Source: DASCOT01 sp965197275
GTDB lineage: Bacteria; Acidobacteriota; UBA890; WLXD01
DNA: 64,000 nucleotides
Direction of reading: 5' to 3'
Assembly (NCBI GenBank): GCA_965197275.1
Contig: CBDAMQ010000026.1
Span: 1 to 64,000 of the forward strand
Shown here: positions 8,040-17,548 of the stretch, piece by piece
Position numbering within the stretch: position 1 is the stretch's first letter
Layout of the letters: the number at the start of each line of letters is the position of its first letter
The notes under the pieces: model-generated
Seen by the model: the letters and a program-made list of their open reading frames with translations, nothing else
Database searches by the model: none
What the model was told of the DNA's origin: nothing
Program-made: the position numbers and the translations under genes

Positions 8040-10493
8040 ATGCGAGGCTCCAGGATGCTCGTCCTTGCCGCCGGATTCCTTTGCCTCGGCCTGGCGGCGC
8101 GAGCGGGCTCGGCAGCGAGCGTTGGCGCGCAGCCCACAGAGCGCGCGGGGCAGGCGGTGGCGGACCCGAGCGCCGTGGCGCACAACGTCGCGATCGGTCG
8201 CTACTGCGTTCGTTGCCACAACGACGACACCCTGCGGGGCGGCCTGACGCTAGAGGGATTTGACGTTGCGGCGGCGGCGGAGAGCCGGGAGCTGGCGGAG
8301 AAGATCATTCGCAAGCTGCAGGCCGGCATGATGCCGCCACCCCTGTCGCGTCGGCCTGATCGCGACAGCGTGAACGCGATGACGGCGGCGCTGGCGTCAC
8401 GCCTCGACGCTGCCGCCGATACCGACCCGCGCGCTGGCGGTCGAACCTTCCAGCGCCTCAACCGAGCCGAGTACGAGCGCTCCGTGCACGCCCTGTTGGG
8501 GATCGAGATCGACGCCAGCGCTTATCTCGCGGCGGACACGATGAGTGCCGGGTTCGACAACATTGCCGATGTCCAGAGTGTTTCGACAACCGTAATGGAG
8601 GGCTATCTGAGCGCCGCCAGCGAGATCAGCAGGCTGGCGGTCGGCGACCCGAGCGCCAGCCCCGGAGAGACGAGCTATCGCCTCGATCGGTACGTGTCTC
8701 AGACGAAACGCGTCGAGGGTGCTCCGTTCGGCACCCGCGGCGGACTGTCGGTCATCCACAACTTCCCATCCGACGGGGAGTACGTCTTCACGCTGGCGTT
8801 CCAGGATGCGCCGGTTGCCCTCGTCTTCGGCAAGACCACCTACCACGATGAGCAGATAGAGATCTCGATCGATGGGGAGCGGGCGGCGTTGCTGGACATC
8901 GATCGCCGCATGGACGCAGACAACGGGAGCCTCCAGACGGCTCCGATCGTCGTTCGAGGCGGGCCGCGGCGTCTCACGGCGGCGTTCCTTCGTAAGTTCG
9001 AGGGGCCGGTGGCCGACGTGCTCTCGCCACACAAATGGAGCCTGGCCGACAAGGACACCGGCCTGGTGTTCGGACTCACGTCGCTACCTCACCTACGGGT
9101 CCTGGCGGTGGCGGGGCCCTACAACGCCAGCGGCATGTCCGCCAACGCAATCCGCCAGCGTATCTTCAGCTGTCGACCGACAGCAGCTGACGAGGAGGCC
9201 GCCTGCGCTCAGGAAATCATCGGCCGGCTTGCAGCCGAAGCGTACCGGCGGCCACTGACCGACCGGGATTTCGCACCGCTGATGTCGTTCTACGAGGCGG
9301 GCGCCGCCGAGGGCGGCTTCGAGGTCGGGATTCGCTCCGCTCTGGAGGCGATTCTGGCGAGCCTGCACTTCGTGTTCCGGATCGAGGAGCCGGCGGTGCA
9401 GAACGATGCCGGCGCCCTGGGCCACATGAGGCTCAGCGACATCGCGCTGGCTACCCGCCTCTCCTTTTTCCTCTGGTCGGCGCCACCAGACGACGAGCTC
9501 AGCGGCTTGGCTCGCGAGGGGCGGCTCTCGGATCCTGCGGTGCTCGAGGGTCAGGTGCGCCGGATGATCGCCGATCCCCGTTCCGAGGCCCTCGCCACCC
9601 GCTTCGCGGCGCAGTGGCTGCAGCTGCGGGCGCAGGACCGTGTGCACCCGGACTCCTTGATGTTCCCTGACTACGATCAGCAGCTGGCCGACGCTATGCG
9701 CCGCGAGACCGAGCTGCTTTTCTACAGCCTGCTACAGGAAGATCGCAGCATTCTCGAGTTGCTGACCGCCGACTACACCTTCGTCAACCAGGCGCTGGCC
9801 GAGCACTACGGCATGCCGGGGGTTATCGGAGAGCACTTCCGCCGGGTGACGCTGGACGGCAGCGAACGCAGGGGTGTCTTGGGCCACGGAAGCGTGCTGA
9901 CGCTGACCTCGCACGGCAACCGCACCTCGCCGGTGCTACGCGGCAAATGGGTGATGGAGGTCTTGCTGGGGAGCCCGCCGCCGCCGCCGCCGGCCGACGT
10001 GCCGTCGCTGGACGAGACCGACGAGGCTGCCGACGGTCGCCTGCTCACGGTGGGTGAGCGGATGGAGCAGCACCGCCGCGATCCCGCCTGTGCGTCGTGC
10101 CACCGCGTCATCGATCCGATTGGCCTGGCGCTGGAGAACTTCGACGTCACCGGCGCCTGGCGCTTCAAGGACAACTGGGCCATCGTCGCGTCGGCAGGTC
10201 AGCTGTACGACGGCAGCGCCATCGACGGCCCCGAGGATCTGCGGCAGGCGTTGTTGCAGTACTCCGAGGCGCTGATCACGAGCTTCACGGAGAACTTGAT
10301 GGCGTATGGATTGGGTAGGCGAGTAGAGTACGCTGATATGCCGGCGATTCGTCGGATCGTCCATGCTGCGGCCGGCGACGGTGACCGTTTGCCTTCTGTG
10401 GTGTTGGGGGTGGTGAAGAGCGCCGCGTTCCAGAGCAACGAGCAACTCCGTCGAGTCGAAGTCACGGATGGCGGCGCGTCGCGGAGTCGATGA
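8040..10493 (+). CDS. DUF1592-family exported cytochrome-like protein
   Basis: A ~817-residue secreted protein. A signal peptide (about 1-26) is followed by a cytochrome c-like CVRCH motif (Cys56-Cys59-His60), the RLNRAEYERSVHALLGI segment of DUF1587, a beta-rich central part, then DUF1595/DUF1592 (RLSFFLWSAPPDDEL), DUF1588 with its own CASCH motif and a polyproline PPPPPPADVP, and a C-terminal DUF1585 region. These proteins are abundant in planctomycetes and acidobacteria; their redox role is undefined. ATG 8040 is chosen over 8019 because GAAGGAGAG lies just before it. A DUF1552 gene starts 19 bases after the stop, the usual partnership. Confidence 0.9.
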   Translation: MRGSRMLVLAAGFLCLGLAARAGSAASVGAQPTERAGQAVADPSAVAHNVAIGRYCVRCHNDDTLRGGLTLEGFDVAAAAESRELAEKIIRKLQAGMMPPPLSRRPDRDSVNAMTAALASRLDAAADTDPRAGGRTFQRLNRAEYERSVHALLGIEIDASAYLAADTMSAGFDNIADVQSVSTTVMEGYLSAASEISRLAVGDPSASPGETSYRLDRYVSQTKRVEGAPFGTRGGLSVIHNFPSDGEYVFTLAFQDAPVALVFGKTTYHDEQIEISIDGERAALLDIDRRMDADNGSLQTAPIVVRGGPRRLTAAFLRKFEGPVADVLSPHKWSLADKDTGLVFGLTSLPHLRVLAVAGPYNASGMSANAIRQRIFSCRPTAADEEAACAQEIIGRLAAEAYRRPLTDRDFAPLMSFYEAGAAEGGFEVGIRSALEAILASLHFVFRIEEPAVQNDAGALGHMRLSDIALATRLSFFLWSAPPDDELSGLAREGRLSDPAVLEGQVRRMIADPRSEALATRFAAQWLQLRAQDRVHPDSLMFPDYDQQLADAMRRETELLFYSLLQEDRSILELLTADYTFVNQALAEHYGMPGVIGEHFRRVTLDGSERRGVLGHGSVLTLTSHGNRTSPVLRGKWVMEVLLGSPPPPPPADVPSLDETDEAADGRLLTVGERMEQHRRDPACASCHRVIDPIGLALENFDVTGAWRFKDNWAIVASAGQLYDGSAIDGPEDLRQALLQYSEALITSFTENLMAYGLGRRVEYADMPAIRRIVHAAAGDGDRLPSVVLGVVKSAAFQSNEQLRRVEVTDGGASRSR

Positions 10494-10512
10494 AGAGCGT
10501 CGAGGAGGATTG

Positions 10513-11898
10513 ATGTACATCACGGGAAAGCGGATTCCGCGGCGTACCGTCCTGCGTGGGGTAGGCGCGTCGGTGGCGTTGCCGTTCCTGGATTCGATGG
10601 TTCCAGCGGGGACCGTTTGGGCGAAGGTCTCCGATGAGCTCGATCCGGTCCGTCTGATCTGCCTCGAGATGGTCCACGGCGCTGCGGGGAGCAGCAAGTA
10701 CGGCGCCACCAAGAACTACTGGGCCCCGGCCGAGGAAGGCCGCGAGTTCGACTTGAGCCCCAGCGCGTTGAGATCGTTGGAGCCGTTCCGCGACTATCTG
10801 ACGATTGTCAGCAACACCGACATCGAACCGGCGGAAGCAGTCATACCCAAGGAGATCGGCGGTGACCACTACCGCTCCAGCGCTTGCTTCCTGACCCAGG
10901 CTCACCCGCGCCAGACGGAAGGGTCCGACGTCGAGGCCGGCACCTCGCTCGACCAACTGTACGCACAGCGCTTCGGCCAGGACACCCCGGTCCCGGCGAT
11001 GCAGCTTTGCATCGAGAACGTCGATCAGGCGGGGTCGTGCACCTACGGCTACGCTTGCGTCTATTCCGACACCATCAGCTGGGCCTCTGCGACCGAGCCG
11101 CTGCCGATGATCCGCGACCCGCGGGCGGTGTTCGATCGGCTGTTCGGCGCTGGCGGAACGCCGGCGGAACGCGCCGCCCGGCGGCGCAGCAAGGCCAGCA
11201 TCCTGGACTGGATCGCACGGGAGGCCGCCTACCTGAGGGCAGAGGTCGGGCCCGAGGACCGCCGCCGATTGGACCGGTATCTGGAGAACGTTCGCGAGGT
11301 CGAGCGCCGCATCCAGAAGGTCGAGGAGCACAACACCAGCGGTGAGCTACGGCAGCTCCCCGAAGCCCCGGCCGGCGTACCCGATTCCTTCGGCGATCAC
11401 GTCCGGCTGATGTTCGACCTGCAGGCGTTGGCGTTCGCCGCCGATGTCACGCGCGTGTTCTCGTTCAAGCTCGGGCGCGATGTCTCGGGCCGGATCTACC
11501 CCTCGAGCGGCGTCAACAAGCCGTTTCATCCGGCCTCGCATCACGGCGATGTGGAGCAGAACATCGACGACTTCGCGCAGATCAACAACTACCACCTCAG
11601 CCTGGTTCCGTACCTGCTCGAGAAGCTGCAAGACATGACCGAGGGCGACTCGAACCTGCTGGACAAGAGCATGGTGATCTACGGCTCCCCGATGGGAGAT
11701 CCCAATGTGCACAACCACAAGAGGTGCCCGCTGTTCATCGTCGGTGGTGCGAAGGGTCGTCTCGACGGGAACCTGCACCTGCGGGCGCCGGATGGAACTC
11801 CCATGGCCAACGTCATGCTCAGCCTGCTGCACACCCTCGGATTCGACGACATGCAGAGCTTCGGGAACAGCTCCGCGCCGTTCGCGTTGACGGACTGA
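10513..11898 (+). CDS. DUF1552 protein, Tat-exported
   Basis: A 461-residue protein starting MYITGKRIPRRTVLRGVG, a twin-arginine-like signal followed by a hydrophobic stretch. The rest matches DUF1552: LICLEMVHGAAGS near 50, a DHYRSSACFLT segment, AGTSLDQLYAQRFG, and DLQALAFAADVTRVFSFKLGRD. The fold is alkaline-phosphatase/sulfatase-like in related DUF1501/1552 proteins, but no catalytic site is known. The start at 10513 is set by AGGAGG five bases upstream. It follows the DUF1592 gene by 19 bases, and both are probably exported together, perhaps as a redox or surface complex. Confidence 0.9.
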   Translation: MYITGKRIPRRTVLRGVGASVALPFLDSMVPAGTVWAKVSDELDPVRLICLEMVHGAAGSSKYGATKNYWAPAEEGREFDLSPSALRSLEPFRDYLTIVSNTDIEPAEAVIPKEIGGDHYRSSACFLTQAHPRQTEGSDVEAGTSLDQLYAQRFGQDTPVPAMQLCIENVDQAGSCTYGYACVYSDTISWASATEPLPMIRDPRAVFDRLFGAGGTPAERAARRRSKASILDWIAREAAYLRAEVGPEDRRRLDRYLENVREVERRIQKVEEHNTSGELRQLPEAPAGVPDSFGDHVRLMFDLQALAFAADVTRVFSFKLGRDVSGRIYPSSGVNKPFHPASHHGDVEQNIDDFAQINNYHLSLVPYLLEKLQDMTEGDSNLLDKSMVIYGSPMGDPNVHNHKRCPLFIVGGAKGRLDGNLHLRAPDGTPMANVMLSLLHTLGFDDMQSFGNSSAPFALTD

Positions 11899-11933
11899 GC
11901 GTTCTTACCAGCTCGAAGGAGGAAAGCGGGACG

Positions 11934-14009
11934 ATGTCGCGATCCGCACGAGCGGCCGTCACCGACCGTCGCACCTGGGGCCTCGTCCTGTTGCTGGCCC
12001 TCTGGGCGCCCACCCTGCTTGGCGCGAGTCCCGAGGATGCGTTCGTTGCCGACGCCGCCATGCGCGGCGACACCGAGACCGCCCGCTCGCTGCTGAGGAG
12101 CGGGGAGGACGTCAACGCCGCGCAGGCGGATGGCATGACGGCTCTCCACTGGGCCGCCGTCAACGACGAGGGCGAGCTCGCCGAATTGCTCATATACGCC
12201 GGTGCCAACCTGAAGGCGGGGACGCGGATCGGCAACTACGCGCCCCTGCATCTCGCCAGCCGAGCGGGTAGCGTCGCCGTCATGGCGACGTTGCTGGAAG
12301 CCGGTGCCGACGCTGACGCGCCGACGACCGCCGGTGGCGCACGGCCGCTCCACTTCGCTGCCGAGATCGGTAGCACCGAGGCCATCGCGCTCTTGCTCCA
12401 GCACGACGCCGACATCGACGCCGCCGAGGCCGCCTGGCGCCAGACCCCGCTGATGTTCGCCGCCGCTTCGGGCCGGGTCGACGCGGTGAAGCTGTTGTTA
12501 CGCCACGGCGCCGACCCGGCGATGACGAGCAACGTCGTCGACATCGTCGAGCGCGGCGCGTGGGACCGCGAAGAGATGCGTCGCCGAGCCCAACAGAAGG
12601 CCGCGCTGCGCGCCCTCGAGGAGGAGGAGGAGGAGGAGGAGGAGCAGCAGCCAGCAGCTGAGGGCGAGGAAGGCGAGGAGGCGGAAGAAGGCGAGGAAGC
12701 GGGGGAGGAGACTCCCGTCGGCGAGAGCCCCGAGAACGAGGAAACGGCTCAGGGTGAGGAGGCCGTCGAGGGCGAGGAGACTGTCCAGGGCGAAGAGGCT
12801 GTCGAGGGTGAGGAGGCTTCGGGCGAGGGCGAGGGTGAGTCGGAAGCGGCGGAGCCGGCGGACACCACCGAAGCCGAGCGGGTGCGCGAGGAGGCGGTGC
12901 GGCTCGCCGGCGAGGGGACGGAGGAGCAGGTCGAGGACGGAGCCGAGAGCGAGAGTGAGGGCAAAGGCGAGTCCGAAGAGGAAGGTGAGGGAGGTAAGAA
13001 GGCGCCCCCGGAGCGGCCATCCTTCTTCGACCTCGTGTTTGCTCATGGAGGGTTGAGCGCGTTGCACTACTCCGCTCGCGAGGGCTACACGGACACGGTA
13101 CTGGCGTTGCTCGAGGCCGATGCCGATATCAACCAGGTGAGCGCCGGGGACCAGACCAGCCCGCTGCTGATCTCGATCTTGAACGGCCACTTCGATCTGG
13201 CACTGATCCTGTTGGAGGCCGGCGCGAATCCTCAGCTGGCGAGCGAGAACGGCGCCACGCCGCTGTTCCTGGCGCTCAACGCGCGCTGGATGCAGAAGTC
13301 GTCCTACCCGACGCAGCAGGACGCCGCTATGCAGCAACGGGCAACGTACCTGGAGCTGATGGAGGCGTTGCTAGCCGCGGGGGCAGATCCCAACGCGCGA
13401 CTGAAGAAGCACCTCTGGTACAACGGCTTCAACTTCGATCTGCTGCCGGACGCAACCGGCGCTACGCCATTCTGGCGAGCCGCCTTTGCCCTTGACGTCG
13501 ACGCGATGAAGCTCCTGATTGCCTACGGCGCCGATTCGGATGTCGCGACGATCAAGTTGCCGGAACGGCGGCGTCGCCGGGGTCGCTCGCAACAGGAGGA
13601 GGACCAGTCGGGACTGGCACCCGTAGAGATCGGAGGCCCGGCAGCCTATCCGATCCATGCCGCGACGGGCCTGGGCTATGGCGAGGGGTTCGCCGCCAAC
13701 CAGCACCGTCACGTGCCGGACGGCTGGATGGCAGCACTGACGTATCTGGTCGAAGATCTCGGCGCCGACGTCAACGCTCGGGACCACAACGGCTACGCAC
13801 CGCTACACAATGCGGCGGCGCGCGGCGACCTGGATGTGGTGCGCTATCTCGTATCGCACGGCGCCGACGTCACCGCCGTGAGTCGCAAGGGGCAGACCAC
13901 CGCTGACATGGCGAACGGTCCTGTTCAGCGCATCCAGCCCTACCCAGAAACCCTGACGCTGCTCGAGTCGCTGGGCGCTGAGAACAACCACAACTGCATT
14001 TCTTGCTGA
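11934..14009 (+). CDS. Secreted ankyrin-repeat protein with acidic low-complexity insert
   Basis: A ~691-residue exported protein: a signal peptide (to about residue 32, LLGA-SPEDA), then at least four ankyrin repeats (DGMTALHWAAVND, YAPLHLASRAG, ARPLHFAAEIG, QTPLMFAAASG) over residues ~35-190. A Glu/Gly/Ala-rich tract of about 140 residues (about 225-365) made of EEGEEAEEGEE-type units follows, then further ankyrin repeats to the end (SALHYSAREG, YAPLHNAAARG). It starts 35 bases after the DUF1552 gene with AAGGAGGA before ATG 11934, so it is likely co-transcribed. Ankyrin proteins recur beside DUF1592/1552 pairs, which suggests a binding or scaffold role. Confidence 0.88.
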   Translation: MSRSARAAVTDRRTWGLVLLLALWAPTLLGASPEDAFVADAAMRGDTETARSLLRSGEDVNAAQADGMTALHWAAVNDEGELAELLIYAGANLKAGTRIGNYAPLHLASRAGSVAVMATLLEAGADADAPTTAGGARPLHFAAEIGSTEAIALLLQHDADIDAAEAAWRQTPLMFAAASGRVDAVKLLLRHGADPAMTSNVVDIVERGAWDREEMRRRAQQKAALRALEEEEEEEEEQQPAAEGEEGEEAEEGEEAGEETPVGESPENEETAQGEEAVEGEETVQGEEAVEGEEASGEGEGESEAAEPADTTEAERVREEAVRLAGEGTEEQVEDGAESESEGKGESEEEGEGGKKAPPERPSFFDLVFAHGGLSALHYSAREGYTDTVLALLEADADINQVSAGDQTSPLLISILNGHFDLALILLEAGANPQLASENGATPLFLALNARWMQKSSYPTQQDAAMQQRATYLELMEALLAAGADPNARLKKHLWYNGFNFDLLPDATGATPFWRAAFALDVDAMKLLIAYGADSDVATIKLPERRRRRGRSQQEEDQSGLAPVEIGGPAAYPIHAATGLGYGEGFAANQHRHVPDGWMAALTYLVEDLGADVNARDHNGYAPLHNAAARGDLDVVRYLVSHGADVTAVSRKGQTTADMANGPVQRIQPYPETLTLLESLGAENNHNCISC

Positions 14010-14141
14010 TCGCGCTCCGCAGCGCCTTGATGGCCGCCTGTCGGGAGGGGTGAGTCCTCGAGCAGCTGGCACACCTTGCCTAAGCCCCTGCATCGAGGTG
14101 CTCGGTGACCTCATGGAGGCCCGCTTCACCCGAACGCGAGA

Positions 14142-14520
14142 TCAACTCGAGGCTGCGCTAATGAGAGTCGCGGCCGCCAGGGCCTCACTGAAAGTGCTCA
14201 GGGCCGTGGCAAGCTGCTCTTCGGTGACGATTAGCGGTGGGATCCAGCGGACCACGTTCTTGTAGCTGCCGCAGTTGAGCAGGAGCAACCGACGACGCAG
14301 GGATTCCGCCAGCACGGCGTCGGCCGTGGCGGCGTCCGGGCTGCCATCGGGAGCGGTGAACTCGAGCCCCAGCATCAGGCCGCGGCCCCGCACATCGCCG
14401 ATAACGGGGTACTCGGCCTGGAGCTCGCGCAGCTTGTCCAGCAGAAACGCGCCGCAGACGGCGGCGTTCTCGACCAGCTTGTCGTCGCGAATGACGTCAA
14501 TCGTCGCGCTGGCGGCAGCT
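14142..14520 (-). pseudogene. Class III aminotransferase, C-terminal remnant
   Basis: The minus-strand frame reads ATIDVIRDDKLVENAAVCGAF, LLDKLRELQAEYPVIGDVRG, RGLMLGLEF and NVVRWIPPLIVTEEQLATAL. This is the C-terminal domain of a 4-aminobutyrate-type (class III, PLP) aminotransferase. Upstream of ATIDVI the frame degenerates into Ala/Lys/Gly-rich sequence, and the catalytic-lysine domain is missing. It has no start codon or Shine-Dalgarno of its own and lies between two unrelated plus-strand genes, so it is a dead fragment. Confidence 0.7.
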
Positions 14521-14682
14521 GCCGCTGGCTTCTTCGATCGCTCGCCTCCGCCGTCCAGAGAGGGAGCCGATGAGGCCGCGCCACGTACCGGACGGGCTGG
14601 ATGGCAGCCGTTAAAGGTCTGCTTCTAGCCGCAGGCATACAGTGGTGGCGCAACGGCGCGTCGCAGCATAGCCTCTCGGCCG

Positions 14683-17442
14683 ATGGAATCCGGCACCCGA
14701 CTCGGTCCCTACGAGATCCTCGAGCCGCTCGGCAAGGGCGGCATGGGCGAGGTTTGGTTGGCCGAGGACAGCCGTCTGGGCCGCAAGGTAGCCGTGAAGG
14801 TGCTGCCTGAGGATCTCGCTTCCGACCCCGACCGGCTGGCGCGCTTCGAGCAGGAAGCTCGGGCCGCGGCTGCTCTGAACCACCCGCATATCGCGGTCGT
14901 GCATGACATCGGGGCAGAGGGCGAGACGCGGTTCATGGTGCAGGAGCACCTCGAGGGAACCACGCTCCGCGAGCCGCTCGACAAGGGCGCGCTGCCTCTG
15001 AAGCGCGCCCTCACCCTGGCCGCCGAGATTGCCGAGGCGCTGACCGCGGCGCACGCCGCCGGCATCACGCATCGCGACCTGAAGCCCGAGAACATCTTCG
15101 TCACCACCGAGGCGCACGCCAAGATCCTCGACTTCGGGCTCGCGAAGCTCACCGAGGGCACGATGCTGGGTTCCGGATCGGGTTCGATGTCGCCAACCCG
15201 GCTGGGCACGGCGGCGGGCCAGATCATGGGAACTGCCGGCTACATGGCCCCCGAGCAGGTCGAGGGCGCTCCCGACATCGATTCGCGCGCCGACGTGTTC
15301 GCCTTCGGCTGCCTGCTCTACGAGATGGCCACGGGGCGGCAGCCGTTCGCCGGCAAGAACGTCGTGCAGACGCTCGACCGCATCGTCAACCAGGAGCCGC
15401 CGGAGCTGAAGTCAATGGCGCCCGAGCTTCCTGAGCGCCTCGCATGGATTCTGGGCAAGTGCCTGGCGAAGGAGCCCAGTGAGCGCTACCAGGCCGCAAG
15501 CGACCTGGCGATCGATCTGCGTACGCTCGGCGCCGAGGTCGAAGCAGGCACCGCCCGATCGCTGGCGAGCGTCGATTCGAGCGCCGAAGCCGGACGCACT
15601 GTGCCGCTGAGCTGGGCTGCCGCGGTGGTGCTGCCTCTACTCGTCGTCGTCGGCGTGCTCGGCTGGCGACTCGTGTCGCAGCCGCCGGCGCAGGGCGCCG
15701 TTGCGCGTCTCACCCTGAAGCTGCCCGACGGCCTCTACCTTTCGTCGGGCATGCCGATCGATGCGCGGCTTGGTGGCCATCGTCCCAGCCGCACGGCCAT
15801 CGCGCTGTCACCGGACGGCGCTGCACTGGTGTTCGCCGCCACAGACGGCCAGACCCGACAGCTGTATCTGCGGTCCATCGCCGACGGGTCGACGTCGCCG
15901 ATCGCCGGCACCGAGGGCGGCGTCTGGCCGTTCTTCTCTCCGGACGGGGCGTCGATCGGCTACGTCGATACGCAGGCGGGCACTCTGAGGACGATTCCGG
16001 TGAGCGGAGGACAGTCGCGCGTCGTTCTCGACGACGCTTCTTCAGCCGGATTCCCCGCCGAGACCGCGCAGTGGCCCGCGACCGACACTATCGTTTTCAC
16101 CGACAGAGACCGGATCTGGCGAGTCCCGGCGCGCGGTGGAGCCCCCGAGCTGCTGAAGGCCGTGCAAGAGGATCGTAACGAGTACCAGTACGTCCAGCCG
16201 TGGTTGTTGCCCGGCGGGGACGCGCTCCTGTACACCGTCAAGCGCGCCAATCGAGACTGGGTGACCGCCGACGTCGTTGCCTACCGTCTGGGCGAGGAAG
16301 ACCACCGGGTTCTGTTCAGCAACGCCAGCGACGTTCGCTATTTGTCGAGCGGGTATCTGTTGTTCGCGCGCGATGGAGCGCTGTGGGCGGCTCCTTTCGA
16401 TGCCCGAACCCTGGCGCTGGTGGGCGAGCCCCAGCGCCTCGCTGATGAGGTGATGCACGCCATCGGGGGGGCGAACGACAGGATCGATACCGGCGCGGCC
16501 CAGTACACCACCTCGGAATCGGGCACGTTGGCCTTCGCTCACGGCGGCGCCTACGACACTCCCAACATCCAGCTCGTCTGGGTGTCGCCGGACGGCGGTA
16601 CCGAGCCGCTGCCTTTGGCAGCCGACTACTATCTGTATCCACGTCTGTCGCCCGACGACCGCTATCTCGCGTTGCGCAGCGGCGGGATCACGGAATCCGA
16701 TATCACGGTGCTCGAACTGGCCACGGGCGCCCTGCGTAGGCTCCGGCTAGACGGCGCACAAATAATGCCGGTCTGGAGTGCGGACGGCGCTCGCATTGCG
16801 TTCGCGAGCGATCACGACGAGGTCTCCGGGTACGGCATATTCTCGATCGGTGCCGACCTCAACGGTGCCCCCCAGCTTCTGACCGACGGCTTCAGACCGA
16901 GCACCTGGTCGCCAGACGGCGTGCTGCTGACCGCCGGCGCCTCAGGTATCGGGGCAGTCGATACCGCCGGCGGAGGTGAGCCCGCCCGCGTCGTGGATGC
17001 AGAGGGCAGGGAGGGATGGCCCGATTTCTCGCCCGACGGCACCTGGTTTGCGTACGCCTCCGACCACACCGGTACGTACCAGATCTACGCGCGACCGTAT
17101 CCGGCAGCTGAGCCGGAGTATCCGGTGACGACCACCGGCGGTACACGCCCCGTTTGGTCGCATGACGGCCGGCGTCTCTACTACCGCACCGGGCTCAACG
17201 ACCGTTCCCTCATGATGGTGGTCGATTTCACCGATGCCGATTCGCCGCGCTGGAGCGCGCCGCGCGAGCTGTTCGATCGCCCCTACCTCGGCACATCGTG
17301 GGTGCGAAGCTACGACGTCGCCCGCGACGGTCGGTTTCTCCTCCTGGAGAACTTCAGCCACGCCGAGAAGCGCGTCACCGAGATCGAGGTGGTGATCAAC
17401 GCGACCCGGGAGCTGGAGCGATTGTTCGGTGGAGCTAACTGA
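14683..17442 (+). CDS. Serine/threonine protein kinase with C-terminal TolB/PD40 beta-propeller
   Basis: A 919-residue receptor-type kinase. The kinase domain occupies residues ~8-275 with all key motifs: GKGGMGEVWLA glycine loop, Lys39 in VAVKVL, HRDLKPEN (Asp132) and DFGLAKL (Asp150), then GTAGYMAPEQ. One transmembrane helix (about 308-330, AAAVVLPLLVVVGVLGW) separates it from an outside region of repeated PD40 blades (ALSPDGAALVF, FFSPDGASIGY, WSADGARIAF, DFSPDGTWFAY). This architecture is very common in Acidobacteriota. No substrate can be read from the sequence. Confidence 0.93.
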   Translation: MESGTRLGPYEILEPLGKGGMGEVWLAEDSRLGRKVAVKVLPEDLASDPDRLARFEQEARAAAALNHPHIAVVHDIGAEGETRFMVQEHLEGTTLREPLDKGALPLKRALTLAAEIAEALTAAHAAGITHRDLKPENIFVTTEAHAKILDFGLAKLTEGTMLGSGSGSMSPTRLGTAAGQIMGTAGYMAPEQVEGAPDIDSRADVFAFGCLLYEMATGRQPFAGKNVVQTLDRIVNQEPPELKSMAPELPERLAWILGKCLAKEPSERYQAASDLAIDLRTLGAEVEAGTARSLASVDSSAEAGRTVPLSWAAAVVLPLLVVVGVLGWRLVSQPPAQGAVARLTLKLPDGLYLSSGMPIDARLGGHRPSRTAIALSPDGAALVFAATDGQTRQLYLRSIADGSTSPIAGTEGGVWPFFSPDGASIGYVDTQAGTLRTIPVSGGQSRVVLDDASSAGFPAETAQWPATDTIVFTDRDRIWRVPARGGAPELLKAVQEDRNEYQYVQPWLLPGGDALLYTVKRANRDWVTADVVAYRLGEEDHRVLFSNASDVRYLSSGYLLFARDGALWAAPFDARTLALVGEPQRLADEVMHAIGGANDRIDTGAAQYTTSESGTLAFAHGGAYDTPNIQLVWVSPDGGTEPLPLAADYYLYPRLSPDDRYLALRSGGITESDITVLELATGALRRLRLDGAQIMPVWSADGARIAFASDHDEVSGYGIFSIGADLNGAPQLLTDGFRPSTWSPDGVLLTAGASGIGAVDTAGGGEPARVVDAEGREGWPDFSPDGTWFAYASDHTGTYQIYARPYPAAEPEYPVTTTGGTRPVWSHDGRRLYYRTGLNDRSLMMVVDFTDADSPRWSAPRELFDRPYLGTSWVRSYDVARDGRFLLLENFSHAEKRVTEIEVVINATRELERLFGGAN

Positions 17443-17548
17443 CAACAACCTCCAGGGGCGGCCGGATTATATCTAGCTCAACCCGAATGATCGCAGGCTC
17501 AAGTCGTTCCCTGCGGCTCGAGGGCTCATTGGATGACTTGCCGGAGCC

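Noticed and set aside
12610..13020. The GAGGAG-rich stretch as a CRISPR-like or minisatellite array
   Set aside because: There are no constant repeats with unique spacers; the translation is an in-frame acidic tract of the ankyrin protein.
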